Positions 36,913-47,151 of a stretch of 64,000 bases of DNA are shown in pieces. A program made the position numbers and the translations under genes. Every line of letters starts with the position of its first letter. The stretch's first letter is position 1. Source of the DNA: Mytilus trossulus. Taxonomy: Eukaryota > Mollusca > Bivalvia > Mytilida > Mytilidae. Under the pieces are notes generated by a model. The model ran no database searches. It saw nothing but the letters and a program-made list of their open reading frames with translations, and had not been told where the DNA came from. Location of the stretch: positions 70,988,457-71,052,456 of the forward strand of contig NC_086374.1 of the NCBI RefSeq assembly GCF_036588685.1, given 5' to 3'.

Positions 36913-36939
36913 AACCTTTCTTAATTCATGATATTACGA

Positions 36940-37760
36940 TGGAGTTGCTTATATTCCTTGATACTGATGTGTTCACCTTTCTTCATGGCATCGAGGATCG
37001 CTACAATTGCGTTGCGCACACCATTGTTTCCAGCACGGTAGCCAGCGTTGCACAGATCCAAGCGATAGAGGAGCTGGTCAAAGTCGGAGGGTAGAAATAA
37101 GGTTTGAAGTCCGCTACAATGCTCATCTTGCTTAAGATGTGCGACACAATCTTTTTTATTGCCTTTGGGTTCTCTAGAGGTTTAACTGCCTTGATACATT
37201 GTACCGGAACTAGTACTGTTCAGGATCTCTGCATAGTCGACAAGGTCTTAAAAACTTCGGGCTCGAACGATTCTGGTTTCTTTTTCACCATGAGTTCCCA
37301 GAGGTCAAGGGTTCATTTTTACCTTACACCATCCACGAAAATATCATCGCCGTCAGAAGTAACTGCATGCTGGTTAGCTTCCAATGAAGATACCATCGGT
37401 TTCAGTTCGCGATTCAAAGGTATGGTCGGCGGAAGGATTGGTACTGATCTGCAAATACTGCTGTGCTCGAGGTCCGAGGATGATGTCTGTAGGTGGTGAT
37501 ATTGGTAGTGGGTAGTCAAACTTGGGCGGTGTAGGAAGGATGTCTTTCACTGCTGCAGGAAGGTAAACGATCGTTTTATTGATCGGTGAAGCTGCCACTC
37601 GCTGAGCCTCAACCACAGGTTTAGCACATTGGAAAGGTACTGGTTGAGTTCAATCTTCTCGAGGCGATGCTGCATGTTACTGGCTTAAATCTTTCGCTTG
37701 GTCTCTTGCAACTCCCTGGCGAGCGCCTCACATTGTTTAGGGTCTGTAATCTTTATAAAC
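36940..37760 (-). pseudogene. Decayed virus-like cargo protein with coiled-coil N-terminus
   Basis: Minus-strand pieces in order are DPKQCEALARELQETKRKI (helical, charged), a Pro-rich stretch with PTPPKFDYPLPISPPTDIIL, TSDGDDIFVDGVR, and finally DQLLYRLDLCNAGYRAGNNG followed by a helix and YKQLHRNIM. The 'DDI-hydrophobic-DG' and 'RAGNNGV...IL' blocks recall uncharacterised proteins that accompany capsid-like genes in Polinton-type elements. At least three frame changes and several stops interrupt it. The function of the intact family is not known to me. Confidence 0.45.
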
Positions 37761-38215
37761 GTTATCTATTTACAGCGTTGACGTGAACTCCCCTAGGCGA
37801 TGGTTTGAACACCTCCAAGCGTTTGTTTTTAACGTCCCTAAGCGTTGGTTTGAACAGTGATACCTTTCCTGAAACCATAGGCAAAAATCTATCGAAAGGT
37901 AAAAAAAATTAAAAAAATACAAGCATTTCCATAAAATTGAATTGAAAAGATCGAGCGATAAATCTTTGTTGATAAACACTACAATCATGTATGGACCTAT
38001 GGGTGGTAGGAATAGGAAAGACGGACTGTCAAACAGGTAAATGCCATATAAAACATGCTAAAAACAATCTAAATGTTCATATAACCCTACTACGAAGGCT
38101 ATATTATTCTTCAATTATCTAAAAATCTATTTTATTGTACAAAAAATTTCATATTTAAAAAAAACACAATGTCCATAATGCGTAACAAAACTTCTAACTG
38201 TATATTGCTACCTTA
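37761..38215. other. AT-rich spacer within the cargo
   Basis: No credible coding match. It contains two direct copies of a 'taagcgttggtttgaac'-like word at about 37796-37856. The minus ORF at 37770-37988 is low-complexity and not recognised. Confidence 0.4.
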
Positions 38216-39110
38216 TCGTTTTTTTTTATTTCAACCGTATCGGTAAATTAAAGCCCTCAAAGTCCGCGTACACCACGAAACGGACTCTCATCGAATGGGT
38301 GGTGTTGACAAAGGTCCACTGGTATTTCCCTTTTTTAGGCAGCTCGATCTTGACTGCCTTTCGGTTGACGCAACACTCTTTGTTGGTCTCTAGGACTTTC
38401 TTGCTATAAAAGTGGTTTGAGCACCTGTAGCCTTCGATCAGCTATAAGTTGAGTTCATTCTCCCGCTGTTTACCAACGTTTGAAATGTGCAGCGAGTATA
38501 CTTCACTATCATCTATTCTAGATACAGTAACCGCCAGGGTGGAATTGGCCTTCTCAAATTTATTAATATCCTTAAGGCTAACAAGATTGAGCGCTGTGTA
38601 ACCTTGTCCGTTTGTTTTGGGTCTACCTCGTTATGGTGCAAGGCCGAAAGTATGGCCCATTTGAAACACTCCTCGTCGTTATTTTTCACATTGATTACAG
38701 TCTTCTTGGCTTTGATCCACGCCGGCTAATCAATGTACTAGGACTAACCCAGCGCTCGGTGTTTGTTGATATTGACTTGATGTTTTACAATTGCCTTCGA
38801 TGTCCAGCCTTTTTTCAGAGGTCCACTGTGCAATCTTTTCTCCAATCTTTTCATCCATCTCCTCAAGGCCTAGGTTTCAAGCAAGTCCGTGGTTGAGGTG
38901 AAAATCTGGTTTTCCGAGTGAAAGTATTCCTCGTTCTCATCATCCATCTTACCTGTTTGGTTAATCTTCACTGTGCATCATTACATGTACGGTTTAATAC
39001 TTTTTTATCCTTTCAATGCACAATCGTCTATAAGTTCCACCCTTGACATCCGAATGACCTCAAGGTAGGTCTTCACATCCATGTCAATAATGGGGTCATT
39101 TTTCAAGTAG
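38216..39110 (-). pseudogene. N-terminal fragment of a Polinton-type family-B DNA polymerase
   Basis: Minus-strand pieces in order are IIDMDVKTYLEVIRMSRVEL near 39.08 kb, a DEKIGEKIAQW block, then KKTVINVKNNDEECFKWAIL and SALHHNEVD near 38.66 kb. After these come SLHISNVGKQ, CVNRKAVKIELPKKG and finally MRVRFVVYADFEGF near 38.26 kb. The KCF/ECFKWxILxALH block followed by YADFE (the D-x-E Exo I motif of family-B polymerases) is typical of protein-primed polymerases of Polinton/Maverick-type elements. The fragment stops at Exo I: Exo II/III and the polymerase palm motifs are missing, so it cannot be active. Stops and frame changes also break it. Confidence 0.65.
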
Positions 39111-39171
39111 TTAATACATCTTTAAAGGCTTTTTTCAGTGGATGTACCTCAATTTTATCACTATTTTTCGG

Positions 39172-42100
39172 CTGAAAAGTGACAATGTAAGCCCTCCGTA
39201 GATATTGAAGATGACGTTATTCTGTAAAATCCTACTATTGCAACCTTTATATATACTGAGTCAATGATTTGGTTGAAATTTATGGACATTGAAAGACCAG
39301 AGGGGTCTCAACCTCATTTAAGCGGTCTCGGGTAGGTTTTCACTATATATTTTGAATATCCAACTGGCACTTTGGGTGCTCTGTAAATATGGAAGACAGG
39401 AAGTGTACCCAAATTAATTTTAGTCACGTTTGTATCTACCTATTGACTAAATATCTGCATAATATTAGAAAGATTGAGAGATCAGGGGGGCTCTCACCAT
39501 TACCCTGTGCCCTTTGTCCTAAAATTTTGACATTTTTTGACTGAAAAGTGACAATATAAGCCCTCCGTAGATATTGAAGATGACGTTGTTCTGTAAAATC
39601 CTACTATTGCAACCTTTATTTATACTGAGTCAATGATTTGGTTGAAATTTATGGACATTGAAAGACCAGGGGGGTCTCAACCTCATTTAAGTGGTCTCGG
39701 GTAGGTTTTCACTATATATTTTGAATATCCAACTGGCACTTTGGGCGCTCCGTAAATATGGAAGACAGGAAGTGTACCCAAATTAATTTTAGTCACGTTT
39801 GTATCTACCTATTGACAAAATATCTGCATAATATTAGAAAGATTGAGAGATCAGGGGGCTCTCACCATTACCCTGTGCCCTTTGTCCTAAAATTTTGACA
39901 TTTTTCGACTGAAAAGTGACAATCTTAGCCCTCCGTAGATATAGAAGATGACGCTATTCTGGTAAATCCATCTAATACAACCTATATATATAGAGAGTCA
40001 ATGATTTGGTTGAATTTTATGGACATTGAAAGACCCGGGGGGTCTCAACCTCATTTAAGCGGTCTCGTGTAGGTTTTTGCTATATATTTTGAATATCCAA
40101 CTGGCACTTTGGGCGCTCCGTAAACATAGAAGACAGTAAGTGTACCCAAATTCCTTTTAGTCACGTTTGTATCTACCTATTGACTAAATGTCTGTCAAAT
40201 ATTAGAAAGATTGAGAGATCAGGGGGGCTCTCACCATTACCCTGTGCCCTTTGTCCTAAAATTTTGACATTTTTTGACTGAAAAGTGACAATATAAGCCC
40301 TCCGTAGATATTGAAGATGACGTTATTCTGTAAAATCCTACTATTGCAACCTTTATATATACTGAGTCAATGATTGGGTTGAAATTTATGGACATTGAAA
40401 GACCAGGGGGTCTCAACCTCATTTAAGCGGTCTCGGGTAGGTTTTCACTATATATTTTGAATATCCAACTGGCACTTTGGGCGCTCCGTAAATATGGAAG
40501 ACAGGAAGTGTACCCAAATTTATTTTAGTCACGTTTGTATCTACCTATTGACTTAATATCTGCATAATATTAGAAAGATTGAGAGATCAGGGGGCTCTCA
40601 CCATTACCCTGTGCCCTTTGTCCTAAAATTTTGACATTTTTTGACTGAAAAGTGACAATATAAGCCCTCCGTAGATATTGAAGATGACGTTATTCTGTAA
40701 AATCCTACTATTGCAACCTTTATATATACTGAGTCAATGATTTGGTTGAAATTTATGGATATTGAAAGACCAGGGGGGTCTCAACCTCATTTAAGCGGTC
40801 TCGGGTAGGTTTTCACTATATATTTTGAATATCCAACTGGCACTTTGGGCGCTCCGTAAATATGGAAGACAGGAAGTGTACCCAAATTAATTTTAGACAC
40901 GTTTGTATCTACCTATTGACTAAATATCTGCATAATATTAGAAAGATTGAGAGATCAGGGGGCTCTCACCATTACCCTGTGCCCTTTGTCCTAAAATTTT
41001 GACATTTTTTTACTGAAAAGTGACAATATAAGCCCTCCGTAGATATTGAAGATGACGTTATTCTGTAAAATTCTACTATTGCAACCTTTATATATACTGA
41101 GTCAATGATTTGGTTGAAATTTATGGACATTGAAAGACCAGGGGGGTCTCAACCTCATTTAAGCGGTCTCGGGTAGGTTTTCACTATATATATTTTGAAT
41201 ATCCAACTGGCACTTTGGGCGCTCCGTAAATATGGAAGACAGGAAGTGTACCCAAATTTATTTTAGTCACATTTGTATTTACCTATTGACTAAATATCTG
41301 CATAATATTAGAAAGATTGAGAGATCAGGGGGCTCTCACCATTACCCTGTGCCCTTTGTCCTAAAATTTTGACATTTTTTGACTGAAAAGTGACAATATA
41401 AGCCCTCCGTAGATATTGAAGATGACGTTATTCTGTAAAATCCTACTATTGCAACCATAATATATACTGAGTCAATGATTTGGTTGAAATTTATGGATAT
41501 TGAAAGACCAGGGGGTCTCAACCTCATTTAAGCGGTCTCGGGTAGGTTTTCACTATATATTTTGAATATCCAACTGGCACTTTGGGCGCTCCGTAAACAT
41601 GGAAGACAGGAAGTGTACCCAAATTAATTTTAGTCACGTTTGTATCTACCTATTGACTAAATATCTGCATAATATAAGAAAGATTGAGAGATCAGGGGGC
41701 TCTCACCATTACCCTGTGCCCTTTGTCCTAAAATTTTGACATTTTTTGACTGAAAAGTGACAATATAAGCCCTCCGTAGATATTGAAGATGACGTTATTC
41801 TGTAAAATTCTACTATTGCAACCTTTATATATACTGAGTCAATGATTTGGTTGATATTTATGGACATTGAAAGACCAGGGGGGTCTCAACCTCATTTAAG
41901 CGGTCTCGGGTAGGTTTTCACTATATATTTTGAATATCCAACTGGCACTTTGGGCGCTCCGTAAATATGGAAGACAGGAAGTGTACCCAAATTTATTTTA
42001 GTCACATTTGTATCTACCTATTGACTAAATATCTGCATAATATTAGAAAGATTGAGAGATCAGGGGGCTCTCACCATTACCTTGTGCCCTTTGTCCTAAA

Positions 42101-43176
42101 ATTTTTACATTTTTTGACTGAAAAGTGACAATATAAGCCCTCCATAGATATTGAAGATGACGTTATTCTGTAAAATCCTACTATTGCAACCTTAATATAT
42201 ACTGAGTCAATGATTTGGTTGAAATTTATGGATATTGAAAGACCAGGGGGTCTCAACCTCATTTAAGCGGTCTCGGGTAGGTTTTCACTATATATTTTGA
42301 ATATCCAACTGGCACTTTGGGCGCTCCGTAAACATGGAAGACAGGAAGTGTACCCAAATTAATTTTAGTCACGTTTGTATCTACCTATTGACTAAATATC
42401 TGCATAATATAAGAAAGATTGAGAGATCGGGGGGCTCTCACCATTACCCTGTGCCCTTTGTCCTAAAATTTTGACATTTTTTGACTGAAAAGTGACAATA
42501 TAAGCCCACTGTAGATATTGAAGATGACGTTATTCTGTACAATCCTACCATTGCAACCTTTATATATACTGAGTCAATGATTTCGTTGAATTTTATGGAC
42601 ATTGAAAGACCAGGGGGGTCTCAACCTCATTTAAGCGGTCTCGGGTAGGTTTTCACTATATATTTCGAATATCCAACTGGCACTTTGGGCGCTCCGTAAA
42701 TATGGAAGACAGGAAGTGTACCCAAATTTATTTTAGTCACGTTAGTATCTACCTATTGACTAAATATCTGTCAAATATTAGAAAGATTGAGAGATCAGGG
42801 GGCTCTTACCAGTGCCCTTTGTACTAAAATTTTGACATTTTTTTACTGAAAAGTGACAATATAAGCCCTCCGTAGATATTGAAGATGACGTTATTCTGTA
42901 AAATTCTACTATTGCAACCTTTATATATACTGAGTCAATGATTTGGTTGAATTTTATGGACATTGAAAGACCAGGGGGGTCTCAACCTCATTTAAGCGGT
43001 CTCGGGTAGGTTTTCACTATATATTTCGAATATCCAACTGGCACTTTGGGCGCTCCGTAAATGTGGAAGACAGGAAGTGTACCCAAATTTATTTTAGTCA
43101 CGTTTGTATCTACCTATTGACTAAATATCTGCATATACCCTGTGCCCTTTGTCCTAAAATTTTGACATTTTTTTAC
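39172..43176 (-). repeat. Right tandem array, about 11 inverted and divergent 368-bp units
   Basis: The landmark 'ctgaaaagtgac' occurs at about 39172, 39541, 39909, 40278, 40645, 41013, 41383, 41750, 42118, 42485 and 42846, with spacing 361-370; a final truncated unit reaches 43176. Units differ from each other by several substitutions and from the left-array type at many positions (for example 'tattgaagatgacgttattc' against 'tatagaagatgacgctattc'). One unit (about 39850-40215) is of the left type. Recurrent 61-codon minus ORFs here arise from the repeat and are not genes. Confidence 0.92.
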
Positions 43177-43594
43177 TGAAAATTTGTTTTTTTGGCTTTC
43201 CGTATATATTTCTATTTATAAACTATAAATATTTCTAGAGTTATCGGTTTTTCTTTTTTGTCTTTAGAAATATAAAATACAAACGTACATCTTTGAAGTC
43301 GTTTTATTGACATAAATCTATATTAAATAAAGACAAATATGTAACTTAGAAAAGAGTTAGGGTTTATATTCGAGGACAACGAGAAATGACGACAGCTTGA
43401 GGAAGTCATTTAACGATTTCCTACGTATCTTATCAGTCATTTTAACTATGAAAATCATGCTTGCAATGTTATCACGTATTTAATTTTCTTATAATTTTCA
43501 TCTAAATTTTGAATATCGAACCGACTGCTAGCAGCCAGTTGGATATTGAATATCGAATAACGAATAACGAACCGGCTGCTAACTTCACATACAT
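43177..43594 (-). repeat. Right terminal inverted repeat, non-tandem part
   Basis: Inverted counterpart of 26451-26875, ending 'aaccggctgctaacttcaca' then 'tacat'. Divergence from the left copy is much greater than that among the left-array units, so the ends are older than the left array. Confidence 0.85.
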
Positions 43595-43603
43595 TGATTT
43601 TTT
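43595..43603 (+). repeat. Right target-site duplication, TGATTTTTT
   Basis: Perfect direct repeat of 26442-26450, immediately outside the right TIR. Confidence 0.8.
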
Positions 43604-46600
43604 GGACATGTCGTTTTACCCGATGACGGCTGACAAATTGGACCTCGTTATTTAAGTATTATAGATTTTGACTAGTTTGTGATATCGAAAACGCGTGTGT
43701 AATAACTTTTCATTATTACAGAGATTAAATAATATGTATTTGTAGGGTACTATACACAGGACCTTTGTACATCAATTTTACTTCGCTAAATCCGGGTAAT
43801 CGGTAAATAGGCCAAAACATGATCCAAGTACCCTGGCAGACAAAACAGTTCTACAGACAACACGTGATTTAACATTTTAACACGATTTCATTTCGTCAGG
43901 AAAGTCCAAACATAATGGCTACTCTCACACGTGTCTTAACTCTACCAATGGATTTGTTTGGTATCAATGATTTGAAAAATGGTCAACATTATTCTAGGTT
44001 ATTTTTAGGTTTGATGGGATTTCATAATAATCAAAATAGTATGTAATGAACATCAAATTTTGATAAATGACAGGAAATGTATAAGAACATTTACATAAAT
44101 ATCTAAATATTATTTAAACAAGAGAATAATGTGATCTCAAGCTTGTATACGTATTACTCACTTGACCTAAATAATCTCATTGCAGGTTTTAAGGAAACAT
44201 ATAATTCAAACATTTTCTATTGAAGGGTTTTATCAATTTTAAATATGTAGTGCTCTTGGACCGTATGGACTACAATCTTAATGCTAGCCCTATTGAAGCT
44301 TCGTGCACCTATTTGAATAATGCTTTGCAGAAAAAGTCGTTTGTTGCACAATAACGTTCATCTTTGTAGGCTCGCAGGGATATTTGATAGAAAATCGATT
44401 CATATGTCGAATATCATGGTCATGCTCATGTATTTTAAGGTGAACATTAAGAATTATTAATAACATGTCACGAAACGTTTGCTCTGTACAATTATGTATG
44501 TTAGATTTGCGGTTCTTGTCATTACGATAAAAAGATCAAATTAATGGAACGAAATCTCCTACAATACTCTAATCTGAGTAGTTATCAAACATATAATTAA
44601 AACTGATAAAAATAATTACCCAGAACAAAACCACATGCATTTTTTATTGTACTACCGGAATAAAAAAAAAGACAAATCGATGTTTTATTAATAAAAAAAA
44701 TCCGGTGTGGACATTAACGGTGTTTTTTAGGACTTAAGAGGAACTAGCTTTTGTGGGTTTTAACGGTGGTTTTGAGGATTTTAACGTTTTTTTATGGACT
44801 TTAGCGGAGTTTGTTATTGTTGTTGTTAACTTAAGCGAATGTCCATTTGCGGACTTGAGCGTCAATGTGTACACAAGCAGAAATTTTATGTGGACTTTAG
44901 AATAACTGCGGACTTTAACTATGCCAAAAAGCCGGATTAACTTAAAATTTAAGACACAAAGCTTCCCATTACCGATATCACCCTTAGTCCAAAACACACG
45001 CGTTAATCCTCACCTCATTATACCGTAATATAATATGCAGCTTTTTCCGTAAATTTGTCATAAAAAAGAAAATACTTTGAAAACTATATTCTTAAAAAAA
45101 ACCCATTGGTGCAAAAACTAGGAATGACCAACAGATCACATATTGTGCTCACTCAAATCAACACCATAGTGTTCCCTTTTAGAGCCATTGATATTGCCCC
45201 TCCGTCGGCTTCCTTTTGATGGCTTTGTTTTCTATGTTAATAACATAGTTTTGTGTAACGTATTTTGGTCTTGGTATGGTGCTGTCATTTTATTATCGAC
45301 TTAAAAGTTTAACGTTCAAATCCGAAGTATTGTATGCACATAATCTAATTTAGGAGCCTGTTGTTAAATGAATGTCGTTTGTTGGTGTATTTAACAGGTG
45401 ATACTCGTTTCTCATTTTATTTATACATGTGTATTAGATCTCTGCGGCCCTTTATATATCATTCTTTATAACAGATATAGTTTTAACATACGGAGGACAC
45501 TCTTATTTTGAGTGAATATTTTGATAATTCTAGAAAATCGTCCTTCGTATTACCAAATTCTGTAAAAACGTACTGCTTGTATCGATCTAATTAGTTAAGC
45601 CCTTTTCATGTTATTTTCATTTTTTCTTCTTATTTAGCACTGCTTCACCATAGTCATAGAAAAGGAGAGGGCTGCTGCGCCTTCATACTCGTTTAAATTC
45701 ACCACATATTTTATGTGTCTGTCCCAAATAAAGAGCCTGTAATTGATAGTCGTTTGTTGCTGTATATCATATTTTTTTTTCTTCGCTTTAATGTTTTGTA
45801 AATAAATCTGGCCGTTAGAAAAAAAAAGTCATTTCGGGGAACTTTATAAAATGTTGAAGGGAGTTTTATCACCGACAATGCGGTATTGGTTTGAAATTTG
45901 TTGCAAGCGTACTTTTGCCGTAAGTGGTTTATATCTGTCGCATTTGGTCTCACGTGGAGAGTTGTCTCTGTCTCACTGGTAATCATACCACATTTGATTT
46001 TATATGCAAGTGAACTTTTGATTCTTTGTCAATATCACGATCCGTGGTATTTGGCAACAAACTTACAGGGCTTAGTTTAACATTCATGTATGCATTGGTT
46101 CAGTAATGTCGATAACATTATAATTACAAGAAACTCGACTCGTATAAAATTGATGAGAGGAAAAAGTAAAATTACAAAAATACTAATAATTCAAAACAGA
46201 AATTCCCTAATCAAATGGCAAAATCAAAAGCTCAAACACGTCTAACGAAAGGATAACAACTGTCATATTCCTGTCTTGGTTTATGTGTAATACCACCAAA
46301 TCATGGTACGTCACATTCGGTTGTATACGAAAGAAGGTAGAAACAAATATTCCCTTGATTTTGACAGTTGTAGGTAATTAATCATTCATCTTATTGCAGT
46401 AAAAACATTTTTGTGTCCATAAACATATGTTTTGAGTATTTCAAAACACCGTTATTTTTTATTTGGGAATTTATAGAACACTTTGTAATCTTGAGGTTAC
46501 ATGGTGACTTAACCTTGTAAACAGATAAAATAAGGGGAGACATTTGATTGGTTAACTTCCAAAGATGTTTATTTTCATATATGCAATGAAATTTTATGTG

Positions 46601-46830
46601 AATTTTTTTCTATAGTTCTTGTCAGGTTAAACGTTACTCATGCCAAGTATTTCTTTATTTGAAACAAAGATGAATTCTGCACTTTTCTTTGAAAAATGCA
46701 AATTTAACAAAGACTAAAAGGGGGAAATCAATGGTGGTATATTCACCTACAAGCCCTTTCCCATATAGGATTGAACTTGGTTTTATAACTAGCTAAACCT
46801 CTCACTTGTATGACAGTCGCATCACAAAAA
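43604..46830. other. Intergenic repeats right of the element
   Basis: Contains the interrupted target repeat (43604 to about 43660), a degenerate internally repetitive block at 44694-45000, family A pieces at 45350-45460 and 45720-45995, and inverted parts of the 13215/59551 repeat at 46195-46300 and 46745-46815. No gene recognised. Confidence 0.5.
44694..45000 (+). repeat. Degenerate array of 'ggactttaacgg' words
   Basis: Irregularly spaced variants of 'gtggactttaacggtg' (tggacattaacggtg, ggactttagcggag, ggacttgagcgtc, ggactttagaataac, ggactttaac) occur about every 20-45 bases. The same words occur inverted at 52930-53075. The 87-codon minus ORF over it comes from the repeats. Confidence 0.6.
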
Positions 46831-46899
46831 CAAGCAGCAAGATAAATGAAAACCATTCAAAAAATAAAAAGCCGTAGAAGTCGAAAAATATCTATAACA

Positions 46900-47043
46900 A
46901 AAGTGTTGGACAGTACGTGCTCCAAACAAATAGAGTTTGTAGTTAGATGCTCAATAGAAATTTACTGCAGCGTTCATATTAAACGGTGGAAAGAACATGA
47001 AGAACTTTGCAAAACATGTATGTATTTTGAAAGAACAAGATAA
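46900..47043 (+). pseudogene. MYND-type zinc-finger-like fragment
   Basis: A plus-strand ORF contains DSTCSKQIEFVVRC followed by SIEIYCSVHIKRWKEHEELC and KTC. The spacing C...CSxxxYCSxxx(x)RWKxHExxC resembles a MYND finger (YCSxxCQxxxWKxHxxxC), with the penultimate zinc cysteine replaced. MYND fingers bind proline-rich peptides in nuclear and ubiquitin-related proteins. There is no flanking exon or full domain, so it is probably a relic or a stray exon. It lies just 3' of FREP1, which is on the opposite strand. Confidence 0.4.
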
Positions 47044-47144
47044 CCCTTGTGTGTAGCTATCATTCTTTAAGAGAATAAAGTAAGCAATAAATTTAGTAAA
47101 AAACTTAAATCAAGGTACATTTGTATTAGTTTTTTTATAGATAA

Positions 47145-47150
47145 TTTATT
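47145..47150 (-). terminator. AATAAA one base after the FREP1 stop codon
   Basis: On the minus strand the gene ends 'gcctagcaataaatt'. FREP2 (61530-61535) and the relic (24350-24355) have AATAAA overlapping the stop itself. If used, the 3' UTR would be only about 15-30 nt. Confidence 0.5.
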
Positions 47151-47151
47151 G

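Larger units (their letters stand above)
26451..43594. mobile_element. Foldback-like giant element with tandem-repeat inverted ends and virus-like cargo
   Basis: About 17.1 kb bounded by inverted ends 'atgtatgtgaagttagcagc' and 'gctgctaacttcacatacat'. Each end has about 420 bp of non-tandem TIR followed by an array of a 368-bp unit, 20 units on the left and about 11 inverted on the right, so the arms can pair over several kilobases. The 4.9-kb core carries decayed minus-strand ORFs related to Polinton/Maverick-type elements. The flanks show a perfect 9-bp duplication. Long TIRs built of subrepeats with 9-bp duplications are the hallmark of Drosophila Foldback elements (linked to Mutator-like transposases), whereas Polintons make 6-bp duplications. 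No transposase or integrase was recognised inside. Confidence 0.8.

Noticed and set aside
34413..38896. Several plus-strand ORFs of 60-131 codons in the element core
   Set aside because: They oppose the minus-strand virus-like relics, and none shows a recognisable motif.
40237..42963. Recurrent 61-codon minus ORFs with nearly the same protein in four units of the right array
   Set aside because: They follow from the tandem unit itself, break in other units and are absent from the 20 left units, so they are not a conserved gene.
26451..43594. The element as an ordinary Polinton
   Set aside because: The duplication is 9 bp rather than 6, the ends do not have the usual Polinton terminal bases, the TIRs contain tandem arrays, and no integrase, ATPase or protease was recognised.
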